A stretch of 64,000 bases of DNA from Methylobacterium sp. FF17 (GTDB lineage Bacteria > Pseudomonadota > Alphaproteobacteria > Rhizobiales > Beijerinckiaceae). The translations under genes were made by a program, and so were the position numbers. The notes under the pieces were generated by a model. That model worked only from the letters and a program-made list of their open reading frames with translations, did not search any database and was not told the origin of the DNA. Positions 9,946-23,481 of the stretch are shown piece by piece (within the stretch, counting starts at the first letter, position 1; every line of letters starts with the position of its first letter). The DNA lies in the NCBI RefSeq assembly GCF_025813715.1, contig NZ_CP107532.1, positions 3,054,001 through 3,118,000 on the forward strand, given 5' to 3'.

Positions 9946-10286
9946 CGGCTGCGCCACCCCACATCAGTCACGCTCAAAGAGGTCTGGTATGACCGCCGCA
10001 ATTCTCCAAGCCGCGCTCCATCCAGTTGGCGCTAGTGGTGCTCACTACATCTCTATAGCATTGCGCCGACGCCGTAAGTTTGTATCGCCTCTGAGGAGGT
10101 CCTCAGTACTGCAGATAACGGTTGGCACTGATAGACCGGGCTGCAACCACGTCGTTCTACCCCTCAGAGTAAATGTTCCACATCCATGCAAAATTATTTA
10201 TACGAACATTTTAATTTTTAATTTACCCGCCCGTTCGGATATTGGTAGGCAGACGATGCAATATGGCAACAGTTTAGAGGTGCACA
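9946..10286. other. Intergenic, AT-rich leader of the PilZ gene
   Basis: No gene seen. Bases from about 10180 to 10230 are very AT-rich compared with the surroundings and probably hold the promoter for the PilZ gene. A GAGG ribosome-binding site lies just before its ATG. Confidence 0.45.
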
Positions 10287-10841
10287 ATGTACGATCGGCG
10301 ACGCGTTCAAAGACAACAGTGCAGCCTCGAAGCAAGGATCTTCATTCCGCGTTCCAGCAGCCCGATTCCTTGCGTGATCACGGACATCTCGTCTCACGGA
10401 AGCTTCTTGCGTACGCCGAAGAACATCTCGATCCCCGCGAACTTCGATCTTTCTATTGGTAGGAGCAGCTTACCACGGGCATGTCGCCTTGCTCGCCGAG
10501 AAGCTGATGGCTTTGGTGTCGAGTTCCTCGATCCTGTCCGTCACGAAGTCGAGGAGATCCTCATCGAGACTGCGTTCAAGGAGGAGTTGCTGTTTGAGGC
10601 TCTCAGCCCAGCCTTAGACGGTGAAGTCACAATGACCCAGGTTCGGCTCCGTCGAGCGGTGAACGCAGTCATGGACCTGATCGAGCGCCGCAGCGCCCTG
10701 GGCTGGGACCACATCGCGCATCTGTCAGACCCGTTGGAGCGGAGGCACCAGACGCTTCGCGATGCTGGTAAGGCTCTGGGACACGCCTCACCCGCAAGGC
10801 TTCCCGCACCCGTTTCGGGTGAGGGCAAGGGTCGCCATTAA
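10287..10841 (+). CDS. PilZ-domain protein (probable c-di-GMP receptor)
   Basis: 184 aa, ATG 10287 with GAGG about 6 bases upstream. The N-terminal domain has the two-part c-di-GMP signature: an RxxxR arm (Arg5 to Arg9 in YDRRRVQRQ) and the D-x-S-x-x-G motif ITDISSHGSF (Asp33 to Gly38). The beta-barrel continues to about residue 85 (ADGFGVEFLDPV). The last 100 residues are predicted mostly helical and match no family I know. Single-domain PilZ proteins bind c-di-GMP and often control EPS synthesis or motility by protein contact; in this EPS region that role is plausible but inferred. It is flanked by IS elements on both sides, so its original neighbours are lost. A CACCCG-TTT-CGGGTG hairpin near 10810 lies inside the 3' end of the gene and lacks a T-run. 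Confidence 0.82.
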   Translation: MYDRRRVQRQQCSLEARIFIPRSSSPIPCVITDISSHGSFLRTPKNISIPANFDLSIGRSSLPRACRLARREADGFGVEFLDPVRHEVEEILIETAFKEELLFEALSPALDGEVTMTQVRLRRAVNAVMDLIERRSALGWDHIAHLSDPLERRHQTLRDAGKALGHASPARLPAPVSGEGKGRH

Positions 10842-11033
10842 GCGGCTATGTGACCGCGGCGCCACGACCGATGGTTCTTGTTTGTTCAACAGGCTAAAGG
10901 CCTCTCGTCTTGAAAATTGATGGGTCAGATAGAGGGTGCAAACCCGCCTCTGGTACCGTCCCATGCTGATCGCCTCCCGCTCCGTCAACCTCCAATATCT
11001 CGAGGTTGCCGCTGTGCTAGGTTGGGGACTCAT

Positions 11034-11457
11034 TCAGGTCCATGCGACGACACAGGAAACGAGCGCGACGGCGGCCATATAGTTGCAGGACAATCGGTCA
11101 TAGCGAGTGGCGACGCGGCGCCAATTCTTGAGGTGGCCGAACAGGCGCTCGATCCGATTGCGCCGCCGGTAGGCGATCCGGCTGTGCTTGTAGGGGACCG
11201 TCCGAGTGGACGTCGACGGGATGGTGGCAGTCACCTTGCGGCTCTTCAGCCAATCTCTCAGGCTCTGCGCATCATAGGCCTTGTCGGCGATCAGGCGTTT
11301 GGGCGGCACAACGGCCTGCAGCAGCGGCAGCGCCATCGTGATGTCGGCCACGTTGCCGGGCGTCAGGGCGAACGCAACCGGTCGGCCACGACCATCGGCC
11401 AAGCAATGGATTTTACTCGTGAAGCCGCCGCGCGAGCGGCCGATGGCCTGGCTCCAG
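11034..11457 (-). pseudogene. IS5-family transposase, C-terminal half
   Basis: Minus-strand frame beginning in the IS110 junction and reading GGAWSQAIGRSRGGFTSKIH, then PGNVADITMALPLL, LIADKAYDAQSLRDWL, RRRNRIERLFGHLKNWRRVA and a stop at 11034. It contains the DKAYD Asp and the IERLFGHLK Glu of the IS5 DDE core. The first half of the protein, with the first catalytic Asp, is on the other side of the IS110 insertion and belongs to another subtype. Confidence 0.8.
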
Positions 11458-11870
11458 GCCCCCCCTTTATGGATGGCCCGCCCCTCACTGGGCTTCACTG
11501 CTAGGTTTGCAGTGTGGCTCACACGAGGGATGGAGCGGACCGATGGCCATTGCGATACTCGGGATCGATCTGGGCAAGAACAGCTGCAGTGTGGTCGGGC
11601 AGGATGCGACCGGTCGGGTCGTCCTGCGACGCCGGATGCGACGCGAGACGGTGATGACCTTTGGCGCGACGCTTCCACCTTGCATCATCGCCATGGAGGC
11701 GTGCTGTGGCGCGCATCACATGGGCCGGGCGCTCGCCGCTCAAGGCCACACCATCCGGCTGATGTCGCCGGAATACGTGCGCCCCTACGTCAAGGCCCAG
11801 AAGAACGACGACCGTGACGCTGAACCGCCCCGGGATTTTCGGAGGCTCCAACACTTGAGAGACTGGAGCC

Positions 11871-13099
<1,229 letters not shown>

Positions 13100-13892
13100 T
13101 CCAAACCAGACAGCCTCCGGGAAACCCGGGGCGGTTCACGCCGAGGCGATCGCAGAGGCTGCGACGCGTCCGACTATGCGGTTCGTCGCGCTGAAGTCGG
13201 AAGCGCAGCTCGACATGCAGACTCTGCACCGGGTGCGCGACCAGCTCGTGGGCGAACGCACGGCCTTGATGAACCAGATCCGGGCTATCCTGCTGGAGCG
13301 TGGCCACATCGTCCCGCAAGAACGTGCCAAGCTTGCCGCCAGGCTGAACACCCTGCTCGATCCCGACACCGCCGCGGACATCACGCCACGAATGCGCAGC
13401 CTCGTGGCCGACGTGCGGGAACGTTGGCAGTCCCTCGACGAACGCATCGCAACGCTCGATGGCGAGTTCGCCGAACAGGCCCGGACCGACGAGAGTGCTC
13501 GCCGGCTCACCACCATCCCGGGCATCGGTGCACTCAACGCCACAGCGCTGATTGCGGCGATCGGTGACGTGGCCACCTTCGCCCGCGGGCGTGATCTGGC
13601 GGCCTGGCTCGGCCTCGTGCCGCGGCAAGTCACGACTGGCGGACGACCCAAACTCGTCGGCATCACCAAGCGCGGCAGCAAGTACCTGCGCAAGATGCTG
13701 ATCCAGGGTGCACGGGCGGCGATGCCGACCCTTCGCAAAAGCGATACGCGGATCGGCCAATGGCTCCGGGGCCTGCTGGCGCGGGCGCACGCCAACACCG
13801 CCGTCGTTGCGCTAGCAGCCAAGATGGCTCGGACCGTCTGGGCGCTGCTGCGCCACAAACGCGTCTATGAGCCGGCGGCGGTGGCTGCCTGA

Positions 13893-14129
13893 ACCGAGCT
13901 TGGTCGGCGAAGCCTTCGTCGGCCTCACCATGTCTGCGAGCGGCGAGAGGAAGATGGCCTGACAGTCGATCGGTGTTCTGGAAGCCTCTGGCGTAAAATG
14001 GCGCTCGACGCCGCCCCCTTTATGAGGACCAGGACGCGCGGATCTCCATCTTGGCCAACGGCATCGCCGAAAGGCCGGATACGTTTATGCAGACTGCTCA
14101 GACCAGCGGATCATCAGCCACTTGCGGAC
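13893..14129 (+). ncRNA. Candidate bridge-RNA region of the IS1111-type IS110 (copy A)
   Basis: This 3' non-coding segment lies between the transposase stop and the right inverted repeat. It contains CCCCCTTTATG at 14014-14024, identical to 11461-11471, which spans the target flank, the TT core and the first bases of the left end. It also contains ATACGTTTATG at 14079-14089, which equals the junction formed if the right end (ATACG), core TT and left end (TATG) are joined in a circle. IS110 elements encode structured RNAs whose two loops pair with target and donor, and IS1111-type members place them at this end. The exact RNA ends and fold are not determined. Confidence 0.5.
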
Positions 14130-14149
14130 GGGGCGGGCCATACGTTACC

Positions 14150-14467
14150 GCCATGCGCCGAGCGGTGCGACTTGACGTAGGTACTGTCGATGGCGGCCGC
14201 CTCGCCACCCCATCCGCCCTTGGCCAGCGCGGTCAGCATCGCCCGCCAAAAGTCACGGCGGGACCAGCGATTGAAGCGGTTGTAGACGGTCGTGCGCGGA
14301 CCATACGCTGCCGGGCAGTCGCGCCAGCGGCAGCCCGAGGTCAGCACGTGCAGGATGCCGGAAATGACCTGCCGATCGTCGTTCCGTTCCGGCCCAGGCT
14401 GGTTCTTGGGCATGAACGGTTCCATCACCGCCCACTGCTCATCCGAGGGCCAGAACAGGTCCGCCAT
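14150..14467 (-). pseudogene. IS5-family transposase, N-terminal half (orfA-like)
   Basis: Starts MADLFWPSDEQWAVMEPFMP, continues GILHVLTSGCRWRDCPAAYG and GEAAAIDSTYVKSHRSAHGG, then enters the IS110 end. The Asp in IDSTYVK is the first DDE residue. The same half is found at 31589-31910 (plus) and starts again at 63952. It is an IS5-family, probably IS427-group, transposase, a group that often encodes its product in two overlapping frames; the interruption falls where the second frame would start. Confidence 0.85.
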
Positions 14468-14547
14468 CGCCGCCTCCGTGCTGCAAACGGCGGCTCTGAA
14501 TCACAAAACCAGAACTCTCGCAACGTCTTGGTTCGCTTCACACCCCA

Positions 14548-15686
14548 GTGCAGTGACGCGGACGGAGGATTCACGCGGACGATGAGACGTGTGAGTCTGG
14601 GCAATGGCTCAGACGGTATGCGTGCTCCTCGATACGACCGGCGCGGTACGGCTGGCTGCGATTGCCAGCGACCGCTCCCGCCCGCTCAAACACACCCAGC
14701 GCGCCCGCATCGTCCTGCGCTCGGCCGAGCGCTTGAGTGTCCAAGACGTCGCTCGGCGGGCGGGCGTCAGCCGCCCGGCCGTATGGCGCTGGCAGCGGCG
14801 CTACGCCGAGGCGGGCGTCGAAGGTCTGCTGCGCGACAAGACGCGTCCGCCCGGGACACCACCCCATTCGACCGAGACGGTGGCCGAGGTGCTGGCGCTG
14901 ACCTGCTCGGAGCCGCCGGGCGAGGTCACGCACTGGACCGGCCGTGCCGTGGCCCGCGCTGTCGGGAACTCGTTGCGCGCCGTGCAACGGATCTGGGACG
15001 CTCACCGCCTCCAGCCGCATCGACTGCGCACGTTCAAGCGCTCGCGCGACCCGGCCTTCGCCGCCAAGGTCGAGGATGTCGTCGGCCTCTACATGGCTCC
15101 ACCCGCCCACGCGGTGGTGCTGTCCCTCGATGAGAAGAGCCAGATCCAGGCACTGGAGCGGACCCGCCCTGACCGTCCGCTCGCCACAGGCCATCCCGTC
15201 GCCCAGACCCACGACTATACCCGTCACGGCACCACGACGCTGTTTGCCGCCCTCGACGTCCTGGCGGGCACCGTGCTCGGCCGCTGCATGCAGCGCCACC
15301 GGAACGGTGAGTTCATCCGGTTGCCGGGACGCCGTCGAGGCTGCCGTCCCGCCCGGCAAGGCGCTCCACGCGATCCTCGACAACGTCGCCACCCACGAGC
15401 ATCCGAAGGTACGCGCCTGGCTCGCCCGGCACCCGCGGCTTCACCTTCCACTTCACTCCGACCTCGGCCTCGTGGCTCAACGCCGTCGAGGGCTTCTTCT
15501 CAGCGCTGACCCGTCGTCGGCTGCGACGCGGCTCCTTCACCGGCGTCGTCGACCTGTAGGCAGCGATCAAACGCTACATCGCCGAGCACAACCGGAACGC
15601 CAAACCCTTCGTCTGGACCAAGCCAGCCACCCACATCCTCGCCGCAGTCAGCCGATCCCCTGAACCATCCGTCTGAGTCAGTGCAC
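14548..15686 (+). mobile_element. IS630-family element, copy A
   Basis: The left end GTGCAGTGACGCGGACGGA directly abuts the IS5 right end, and the right end is the imperfect complement, ending GTCAGTGCAC before a TA at 15687. It is related to the copies at 27661-28800 and 28887-30024. The left TA is absent, as if the junction with the IS5 element was rebuilt by recombination. Confidence 0.82.
14604..15676 (+). pseudogene. IS630-family transposase, frameshifted (copy A)
   Basis: Begins MAQTVCVLLDTTGAVRLAAI with a helix-turn-helix (VQDVARRAGVSRPAVWRW) and reads normally through the first catalytic Asp (LSLDEKSQIQALERTRP). Comparison with the intact copy at 28943 shows a frameshift near 15325 (FIRLPGRRRG instead of FIRFLNAVEA), another near 15430, and an in-frame TAG near 15556. 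The second Asp (AILDNVATHEHPKVRAW) and the Glu region lie in other frames. Not functional. Confidence 0.87.
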
Positions 15687-15739
15687 TAGGATATTCGGAA
15701 GCGCAGCCCAAATTCTGCTCTATGGGTTAGTCTGAATAT

Positions 15740-16690
15740 TTACGACAGATTTCGCTGTATTACGCGGATGGCGTGACCGATTGCCTTGTGAGGTTGAAGC
15801 AGCGCTGCCGACATGAGGCGAAAAAGTGCGCTGAAACGACGACCAGCGGCTCTATCGAATTTGGAGGCCTGCTGAAATGTTCGCGCTTTGATTTTCAATC
15901 GATAGGCTATTTGTTGAGTGTAGGGCATTGCGCCAATCAAGACCTTAAGATTACGGGGATCATGCTCCGCCTCACCCTGGCGCCGGCGATAGAAATTCGT
16001 TCGGACAAGCTCAGACATTTCGATTTGCCGAATTAATTTCTGATTTGAGATACTCCCTCTATGGACCCTGTATTTCATCAATACCTCAGGTATAACCAGG
16101 CCCGGTGCGCCGCTGGTGATAAAACGACCAAAAAATTCCGTGTCCTCGCATGGCTCGTAATCAGCTTTATATCCTCCTATAGCTCGAGCGGAGTCAGTAC
16201 GAAACGTTACAGTTGGATGAGTGTATGTGACGATTTCTTGACGCTTAAGCATCATATTTAGCGCGTTATGTGTTCTCGGCTCTGGATGATACTCCCCATA
16301 TACAATGTCATTCTCGTCAATGAATTTCATAAAGCTGGCGCAGAAACCAAGTTCGGGATTTTCCTGAAGAAAGCGTACTTGCGCTTCGATTCGATGAGGT
16401 AGCATTAGATCATCTGCATCCATGCGTGCAACAAACTGCCCGGAAGCTGCTACGATTCCTCTATTTAGCGCCGCAGAAATACCACCGTTTTTTTGTGAAA
16501 TCAGTAATATTCTATCATCATATGTCTTTATTTCGTTTAATATTTTCCAACTGCTATCAGTAGAGCCATCGTTAATAATTAATATTTCGATATTGCGGTA
16601 AGTCTGATCTTGAACACTTTTTATTGCCGCGCGAAGGTAGCGCTCTGCATTGTATACAGGGATGATAACGCTAACTAGAGGGTGTATCAT
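15740..16690 (-). CDS. Family 2 glycosyltransferase (GT-A fold)
   Basis: 316 aa. Starts MIHPLVSVIIPVYNAERYLR with the GT2 motif INDGSTDSSW (Asp41) and a DxD metal site at Asp91/Asp93 (ARMDADDLML). GGYKADYEPCEDTEFFGRF near residue 180 holds the ED catalytic-base region. GT2 enzymes of this type add hexoses to EPS or O-antigen repeats using UDP- or GDP-sugars. Codon use is more AT-rich than the neighbouring IS genes, as for the Wzx and Wzz genes here. It stands alone between two IS630-type elements, so it has probably been cut off from an EPS operon. The start has no strong Shine-Dalgarno visible; the family N-terminus supports it. Confidence 0.9.
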   Translation of the reverse strand: MIHPLVSVIIPVYNAERYLRAAIKSVQDQTYRNIEILIINDGSTDSSWKILNEIKTYDDRILLISQKNGGISAALNRGIVAASGQFVARMDADDLMLPHRIEAQVRFLQENPELGFCASFMKFIDENDIVYGEYHPEPRTHNALNMMLKRQEIVTYTHPTVTFRTDSARAIGGYKADYEPCEDTEFFGRFITSGAPGLVIPEVLMKYRVHRGSISNQKLIRQIEMSELVRTNFYRRRQGEAEHDPRNLKVLIGAMPYTQQIAYRLKIKARTFQQASKFDRAAGRRFSALFRLMSAALLQPHKAIGHAIRVIQRNLS

Positions 16691-18936
16691 TTTAGTGACC
16701 TTGTTGTAGGATGTTGTTTTTGGGGAAAATACACCCGGCGATACGCTTATGGGCTTGCTCGATCTTTACTGGTATCCACCTTGTATGTCCTTTGAAGTAA
16801 GAGCATAAAGTCATTGACCATATGTTCCTCAAGGCCTGCTGAGGTAGCTACCGAATCGTCGCAAAAAGGGATAGCGAAAACAGAAAATCGGATTATGTGC
16901 CGGTCGCCAAACGCATGTCTGTCCGGACTTGGTAGCGCGATACTAATACCGATCGGCGCTGACGCGGACTCACGGGGTTTCGCGTTTGCGTTGGATCTGA
17001 TTCGATGGGGCGAGTCGGCTGGTTTGCCATGTCTGCCGCCATCCCCCTGCGAGACGATTTTACCGCTTCCGAGCTTCGGAAGTTGGCGAAGGCCAGCTGG
17101 GATGCCGGTCAGAGCGGGCGTCTGCTGGCCCTGCCGGAGGTCTACGATGGCGGGAGCCGCACGGACGCTGCCCGGATCGGGGCGGTGGGCCTTCAGACGG
17201 TGCGCGATTGGGTCCTGGCCTTCAATGCACGCGGGCCGGACGGGTTGATCGACGACAAGGCGCCGGGCCAGGTGCTCAAACTGACCACCGAGCAGCGCCG
17301 AGCGCTCGCCGCCATCGTGGAGCGCGGCCCCGATCCGGACCGGGACAACGTGGTGCGCTGGCGACTGAAGGATCTGGCCGCCTGGATCCAGACCAGCTTC
17401 GGGGTGAGCCTGGACGAGAGTTCGGTCGGTCGCGTGGTCAAGGCGCTCGGCTTCCGCAAGCTCTCGGCGCGTCCCCGGCACTATGCCCAGGACCCGGCCG
17501 CGCTGGCCGCGTTTAAAAAAACCTGCCCGCCGAACTGAGCGCGATCCGGGCGCGACTGCCGCCGGGCACGCCCATCGAACTCTGGTGGCAGGACGAGGCC
17601 CGAGTCGGCCAGAAGAATACCCTGCCGCGCCGCTGGGCGCGCCGCGGGACACGGCCCACAGCCCCCAAGGATCAGCGTACGGAATATGCCTGAATCTTCG
17701 GGGCGATCTGCCCTGAGAAGGGCAAGCGCGCCAGCCTCGTCCTGCCCCGCTGCAATGCGCAAGTGATGAACGCGCACTTGGTCAAGATCAGCCTCGCCGT
17801 CGATCCCGGCGCCCATGCCGTGCTGATGCTCGACGGCGCCGGCTGGCACGTCGCCGGCGACCTCGTCGTGCCCGACAACATCAAACTGTTGCAGCTCCCA
17901 GCCGTAATTACCCAGGCCTGTGACGGCTGGGATCAGGCACCGACAGTCTTGAGGATGGTGCCGAATGGGCTGTGGCCTGCGAGGCGTGCTGTATCGACGA
18001 CGGTGCGGATGGCGGCCTCGCCCTCGGCGGCCCACATCGCGCGGTAGCCGTTGGTCACCTTCCGCTGGACGACCGCTGGGCGCAGCAGTCGCTCTGAGCC
18101 GTTGTTGGTCGGTTCGACCGCGCCGGGATGGGCGAGGAAGACAAGGAGCTGATCACGCGCCCGTCCGATCTTGGCCTGCAGGTCGCGGGTCAGGTCGCAG
18201 CGGCTCGACGTGGCGAGGATGGCGCCGAGCTGTCGATCCAAGGTCCGGCGCTTGGCGGCGCGCGTCGAGGCGGCCAGGTCGGTGACGCGCTCGGCCAGCG
18301 CGAATACCGTCTGCAACCAGAGCTGCAATCGCCAGGGCACGGGATCGTCGCTGACCTCGACGATCGTTGCCGACGTCGCGGGCGAGATGGGCGAGGCAGG
18401 TCTGGTGCGCGGCGGCATGACCCTGCTGGGCGGTGTAGCGGTCCGAGATCCACACCGCGGGCCGGTGGCCGTCCATCATCTCCCGTATCACGATGGCGCC
18501 CCACGTCGGCGAGGCCGTGTGCACCACGGCGTCGGCCGCGTGGAACACCCAGTGATAAGCGTTGCTGCCCTCGATCCGGACGCCGGTCTCGTCCGAGGCG
18601 ATCACAGCGGCCCGGCGTAGCGTCGAGACGGCCTCCTCGCGACCGGAGCGGAAGTGCCTCTGCGCGCGCTGGAGCAGGTTCATCAGCCCGCCCTGGCTGA
18701 GCGTCAGACCGAACAGGTCCGACAAGGCTGCCTGCAGTCGCTCGTAGGACAGCGCGAGGACACGTCTTGAGATACGTCGCCACCGCATGCAGCCGTGGGC
18801 CGAACGGCGTGCCCCGCGCTGACTCCGGCACCGGCGCGACGACCCGCACCCCGCAGGTCGGGCAGTGCACGGCCAACCGTCGATGCTGCGTCACGACTGA
18901 ACCGCCCCGGGTTTCCCGGAGGCTGTCTGGTTTGGA

Positions 18937-20165
<1,229 letters not shown>

Positions 20166-20620
20166 GGCTCCAGTCTCTCAAGTGTTGGAGCCTCCGAAAA
20201 TCCCGGGGCGGTTCAGGATTGCTCGCGCCGCTCTTTGCGGTCTGTGGCGGGCGGCTTCGAGGACGTGCGCGAGGTCTTGTCCGGACGCTGCAGACGCAGC
20301 ACCAGCTCGATCAGTTCCTCGCGGCTCAACCGCTCAAGATCGCTGCGCCCCATCCTACGAAGGAATCAGCGAAACCCGACCCGCGCAAGGGCCTGGGTAA
20401 TTACTCCCAGCCCGTGCTCCGAAACTCAACCCGGTCGAGAACGTCTGGCAATTTCTGCGCGACAACTGACTCGGCGACCGGATCTTCACGTCCTACGAGG
20501 ACATCGTCGACCGATGCTGCGACGCCTGGAACAGGCTGACTGCCCAGCCTTGGAAGATCATGTCCCTCGGACTGCGCGACTGGGCATATCGGTTATGATC
20601 AGCGCCGATTGGTATTAGCT

Positions 20621-22053
20621 CGACTTTGGCCATTTCGACATGTCGCGGAACGCGCTGGGTGACGAAGCGGGCGTGATGGATAGGCTGATGGTGTCCCTCG
20701 CCAGAGACGCCTCATGCCGCACCTGCCTGCCTGCTTCGCCGGGATCATCCTGTCCTTCGCTCCGCTGTTCGTCCACCGTTCGTGGCGACACGCTCAGGAG
20801 CTGCTGATCGGTGCGATCCTCTGTCCGGGCCGGCGCACGGTAGCGAGCGTGCTGCGGATCACGGGCCGGGCACGCGACCGCCATTTCGTGAACACCCACC
20901 GGGTGCTCAGCCGCGCCGCATGGTCTCCCCATGCTGGAGCCCACATGCTGCTTCGGCTGCTCGTCGAGGCCTTCGTCCCACACGGCCCCGTAGTGCTGGC
21001 GCTCGACGACACGATCGAGCGGCGCTGCGACCGCCGCATCCAAGCCCGCGGGATCTACCGTGATCCGGTGCGCTCGTCCGGTGCCCATTTCGTCAAGACG
21101 ATCGGCCTGCGCTGGATGAGCCTGATGCTGCTCGCACCCATCCCCTGGGCCGGTCGGGTCTGGGCGTTGCCGTTCCTGACTGCCCTCGTTCCGTCCGAGC
21201 GCGCCTGCCGGGAACAAGGCCGTCGGCACAAGACCCTGCTCGATGTCGGACGGCAGATGGCCTTGCAGGTAAGGCGCTGGCTGCCGGGGCGCGATCTCGT
21301 GCTGGTCGGCGATAGCGCCTTCTCGGCCTTGCTGTTTCTCGATGCTCTGCGCCGCGGCGGTATCACCGCCATCACCCGCCTGCGCCTGGATGCGGCTCTC
21401 TACGATCCAGCGCCTCCAAGGCTTCCTGGTACAATCGGGCGCCCGCGCAAGAAGGGTGTGCGGCGGCCAACCCTGTCCAAGATCCTGACCGACTCGGGTA
21501 CCATCTGGCAGCAGGTGAGCGTGCCGGGCTGGTACGGCACAGGTGAACGCAGGATCGAGATCGCCTCGGCCACCGCCGTCTGGCATCATTCCGGTCTACC
21601 AGCAGTGCCGATCCGCTGGGTTCTGATCCGCGATCCCGAGAACCGCTTCGAGCCGCAAGGGCTGCTCTGCACCGACACCGCACGAGACCCGACCCAGATC
21701 GTGACGTGGTTCGTGCGCCGCTGGCAGGTCGAGGTTACCTTCCAAGAGGCACGGACCCATCTCGGCGTCGAGACGAGAGCGCCAGTGGTCCGACAAGGCC
21801 ATTGCCCGCACGACGCCCTGCCTGCTCGCCACCCGGCTGACAGCACGTGAGAGGCGGCAGATCGCGACGACAGCGTGGTACCCCAAGCCGCAGCCTACAT
21901 TCTCGGACGCCCTCGCAGTCGTCCGCTATACGATCTGGCGCGAAGAGGGTTTATCGACGTCACGTCGCAAACGCGACCGCAGGAAACCTCGGTTCCGCCT
22001 GCCGCCACCCTGGGCCTACGCCCTCTGCCAAGCAGCTTGATTGGCCAAAGTCG
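20621..22053 (+). mobile_element. IS701-like (DDE_5) element, copy 1
   Basis: Terminal repeats CGACTTTGGCCA at the left and its complement at the right, bounded by AGCT on both sides (20617-20620 and 22054-22057), which I read as a 4-bp target duplication. Copy 1 lacks 27 bp near 21825 that copies 2 and 3 have; the deletion lies between two CCTGCTCGCC direct repeats, so slippage or recombination explains it. Confidence 0.82.
20714..22040 (+). pseudogene. IS701-like transposase, copy 1, needs +1 frame change
   Basis: Starts MPHLPACFAGIILSFAPLFV; the DDE_5-type core has LALDDTIERRCDRRI (first Asp), LVLVGDSAFSALLFLDALRR (second Asp) and WFVRRWQVEVTFQEARTHLG (Glu). Near 21775 the coding frame moves by +1: the family continuation QWSDKAIARTTPC is in the next frame and runs to WAYALCQAA and a stop at 22038-22040. 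All three copies in the window share this change. It also carries the 27-bp deletion. It may be a defective element mobilised in trans, or a frameshift-expressed gene. Confidence 0.8.
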
Positions 22054-22139
22054 AGCTAAGCTGCGCTTCGAGTAACGAGGCGTTTCAGCGGTAGCGAATG
22101 AATGCCATGATGAAAAACGCCTGGAGCCGCATCCGATCA

Positions 22140-22400
22140 GGGTGGGTCAAAAGCATCGTAGCCTGCGGCCACGAGGTAGTTGCGGCATTCGTCCGGTGTG
22201 AAGCACGTGAAGGCCTGTTTGAGCGTGTTGCAAAGGTCCGCGACCGTGCGGGCGGCCTGGGCACGCAAGCGAGCTTTGAGCTTGGGCAAAGGCCAGTTCG
22301 ATCGGGTTCAAGTCTGGCGAGTACGCCGGCAGGTAGAGCAGCTGGGCGCCAGCCGCCTCGATGCCCCAGGGGCCGGAGCCCCACTGCTGCCATGATCATC
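22140..22400 (-). pseudogene. IS630-family transposase, C-terminal fragment
   Basis: The minus strand reads [16 protein letters not shown], then [37 protein letters not shown] and a stop near 22140. This is the Glu-containing end of an IS630 transposase (SPDLNPIE). Two other scraps of the same kind are at about 50430 and 54690. The N-terminal part is absent. Confidence 0.78.
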
Positions 22401-22688
22401 GCGCCGCACAATGTGACAACCAGCAATCGCTCAACTCCGCTTTATCGTAAGTTGATACATATAAATCATGGAGCGGGCTATCAATCAGAGAATATGAAGT
22501 ATCTTTCTATTTATGAAAGATTGTCACAAACTGTGATGATGATTTCTACTTATGTCACGTACGGGAGGCGCACCTAGAGACTCACGATTGATGACGTCCA
22601 CGCTTGTGCGATGGCGAAGACATCGTTATAGGTTTCGCATTAACGGTGACTTAACCATGTAAATCCGTTCCTCGCGAGGAGATCGCTG
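22401..22688. promoter_or_regulatory. AT-rich leader of the ExoY-like gene
   Basis: No gene. The 288 bases upstream of the sugar transferase are much more AT-rich than the flanking IS DNA and probably contain its promoter. GAGGAG lies about 7 bases before the ATG. Confidence 0.4.
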
Positions 22689-23405
22689 ATGCTGCGTGAA
22701 GCCGGACATCCTATTGCCTCTGTGGAGATTGCGTCGCAGCATCTCGCAGAGGTTGTAACTCGCGGGGTGCTCCCATCGAAGCAGGCACAGGGTCTGGGGC
22801 GCATTGGTAAGCGCAGCCTCGACATTGGCGTTGCGGGAACAGCATTGTTCCTCCTCCTTCCGCTGCTTCTGCTGATTGGTCTGCTTGTCTGGGCGGGTGA
22901 TCGCAAGGCACCCATCTTCCGGCACATGCGGATTGGACGCGATGGCCGCCGCTTCGGCTGCCTTAAGTTCCGATCCATGGTCACCGATGGTGATGCCGTA
23001 CTGCGTGCGCATCTAGCAGCCAACCCAGCCGCTCAGCGCGAATGGGAAGAGACGCATAAGCTCACCAACGATCCGCGTGTGACGCCTCTGGGGTCGGTCC
23101 TGCGTAAGACCAGTCTGGACGAATTGCCCCAACTTGTGAACGTCATGCGCGGCGAAATGAGTTTGGTCGGCCCTCGCCCGATCGTCGCGGCCGAGATCGA
23201 GCGCTACGGCGCGGCCTTTCCCACCTGCTTCTCAGTCACACCTGGGGTTACTGGTCTGTGGCAGGTGTCGGGGCGCAGTGATTGCTCATATGCCGAACGG
23301 GTAGCGCTGGACCTTGACTACGCTACACGCTGGAGCTTCTCGCGCGATATTGCCATCATGCTGCGTACTATTCCTGCCGTGCTGGCCCAGCGCGGCAGCC
23401 GCTGA
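22689..23405 (+). CDS. ExoY-like undecaprenyl-phosphate sugar-1-phosphate transferase
   Basis: 238 aa, with GAGGAG before the ATG. A short N-terminus is followed by one membrane helix (about 48-70, [20 protein letters not shown]) and the bacterial sugar transferase domain: [46 protein letters not shown] and [23 protein letters not shown]. This is the short monotopic form (ExoY/PssA type) without the five-helix N-terminal region of WbaP. The enzyme transfers hexose-1-phosphate from UDP-sugar to undecaprenyl phosphate, the first committed step of EPS repeat assembly. A small membrane protein follows 76 bases downstream, probably in the same transcript. Confidence 0.93.
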   Translation: MLREAGHPIASVEIASQHLAEVVTRGVLPSKQAQGLGRIGKRSLDIGVAGTALFLLLPLLLLIGLLVWAGDRKAPIFRHMRIGRDGRRFGCLKFRSMVTDGDAVLRAHLAANPAAQREWEETHKLTNDPRVTPLGSVLRKTSLDELPQLVNVMRGEMSLVGPRPIVAAEIERYGAAFPTCFSVTPGVTGLWQVSGRSDCSYAERVALDLDYATRWSFSRDIAIMLRTIPAVLAQRGSR

Positions 23406-23481
23406 CGCCTGTCATATTGTTACGGCTATCCCAAGCAGGATAGGACGCTGGCCCGCCGTAACGGTTGCCGGAGGCGCGGTG

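Noticed and set aside
9872..10462. A 196-codon plus-strand frame
   Set aside because: It spans a truncated IS end, an AT-rich leader and the start of the PilZ gene in another frame.
10800..10830. CACCCG-TTT-CGGGTG hairpin as a terminator
   Set aside because: It lies inside the PilZ coding sequence and has no following T-run.
20615..21589. A 324-codon minus-strand frame, repeated in the other two IS701-like copies
   Set aside because: It is antisense to the transposase, which has recognisable DDE motifs; the frame has none.
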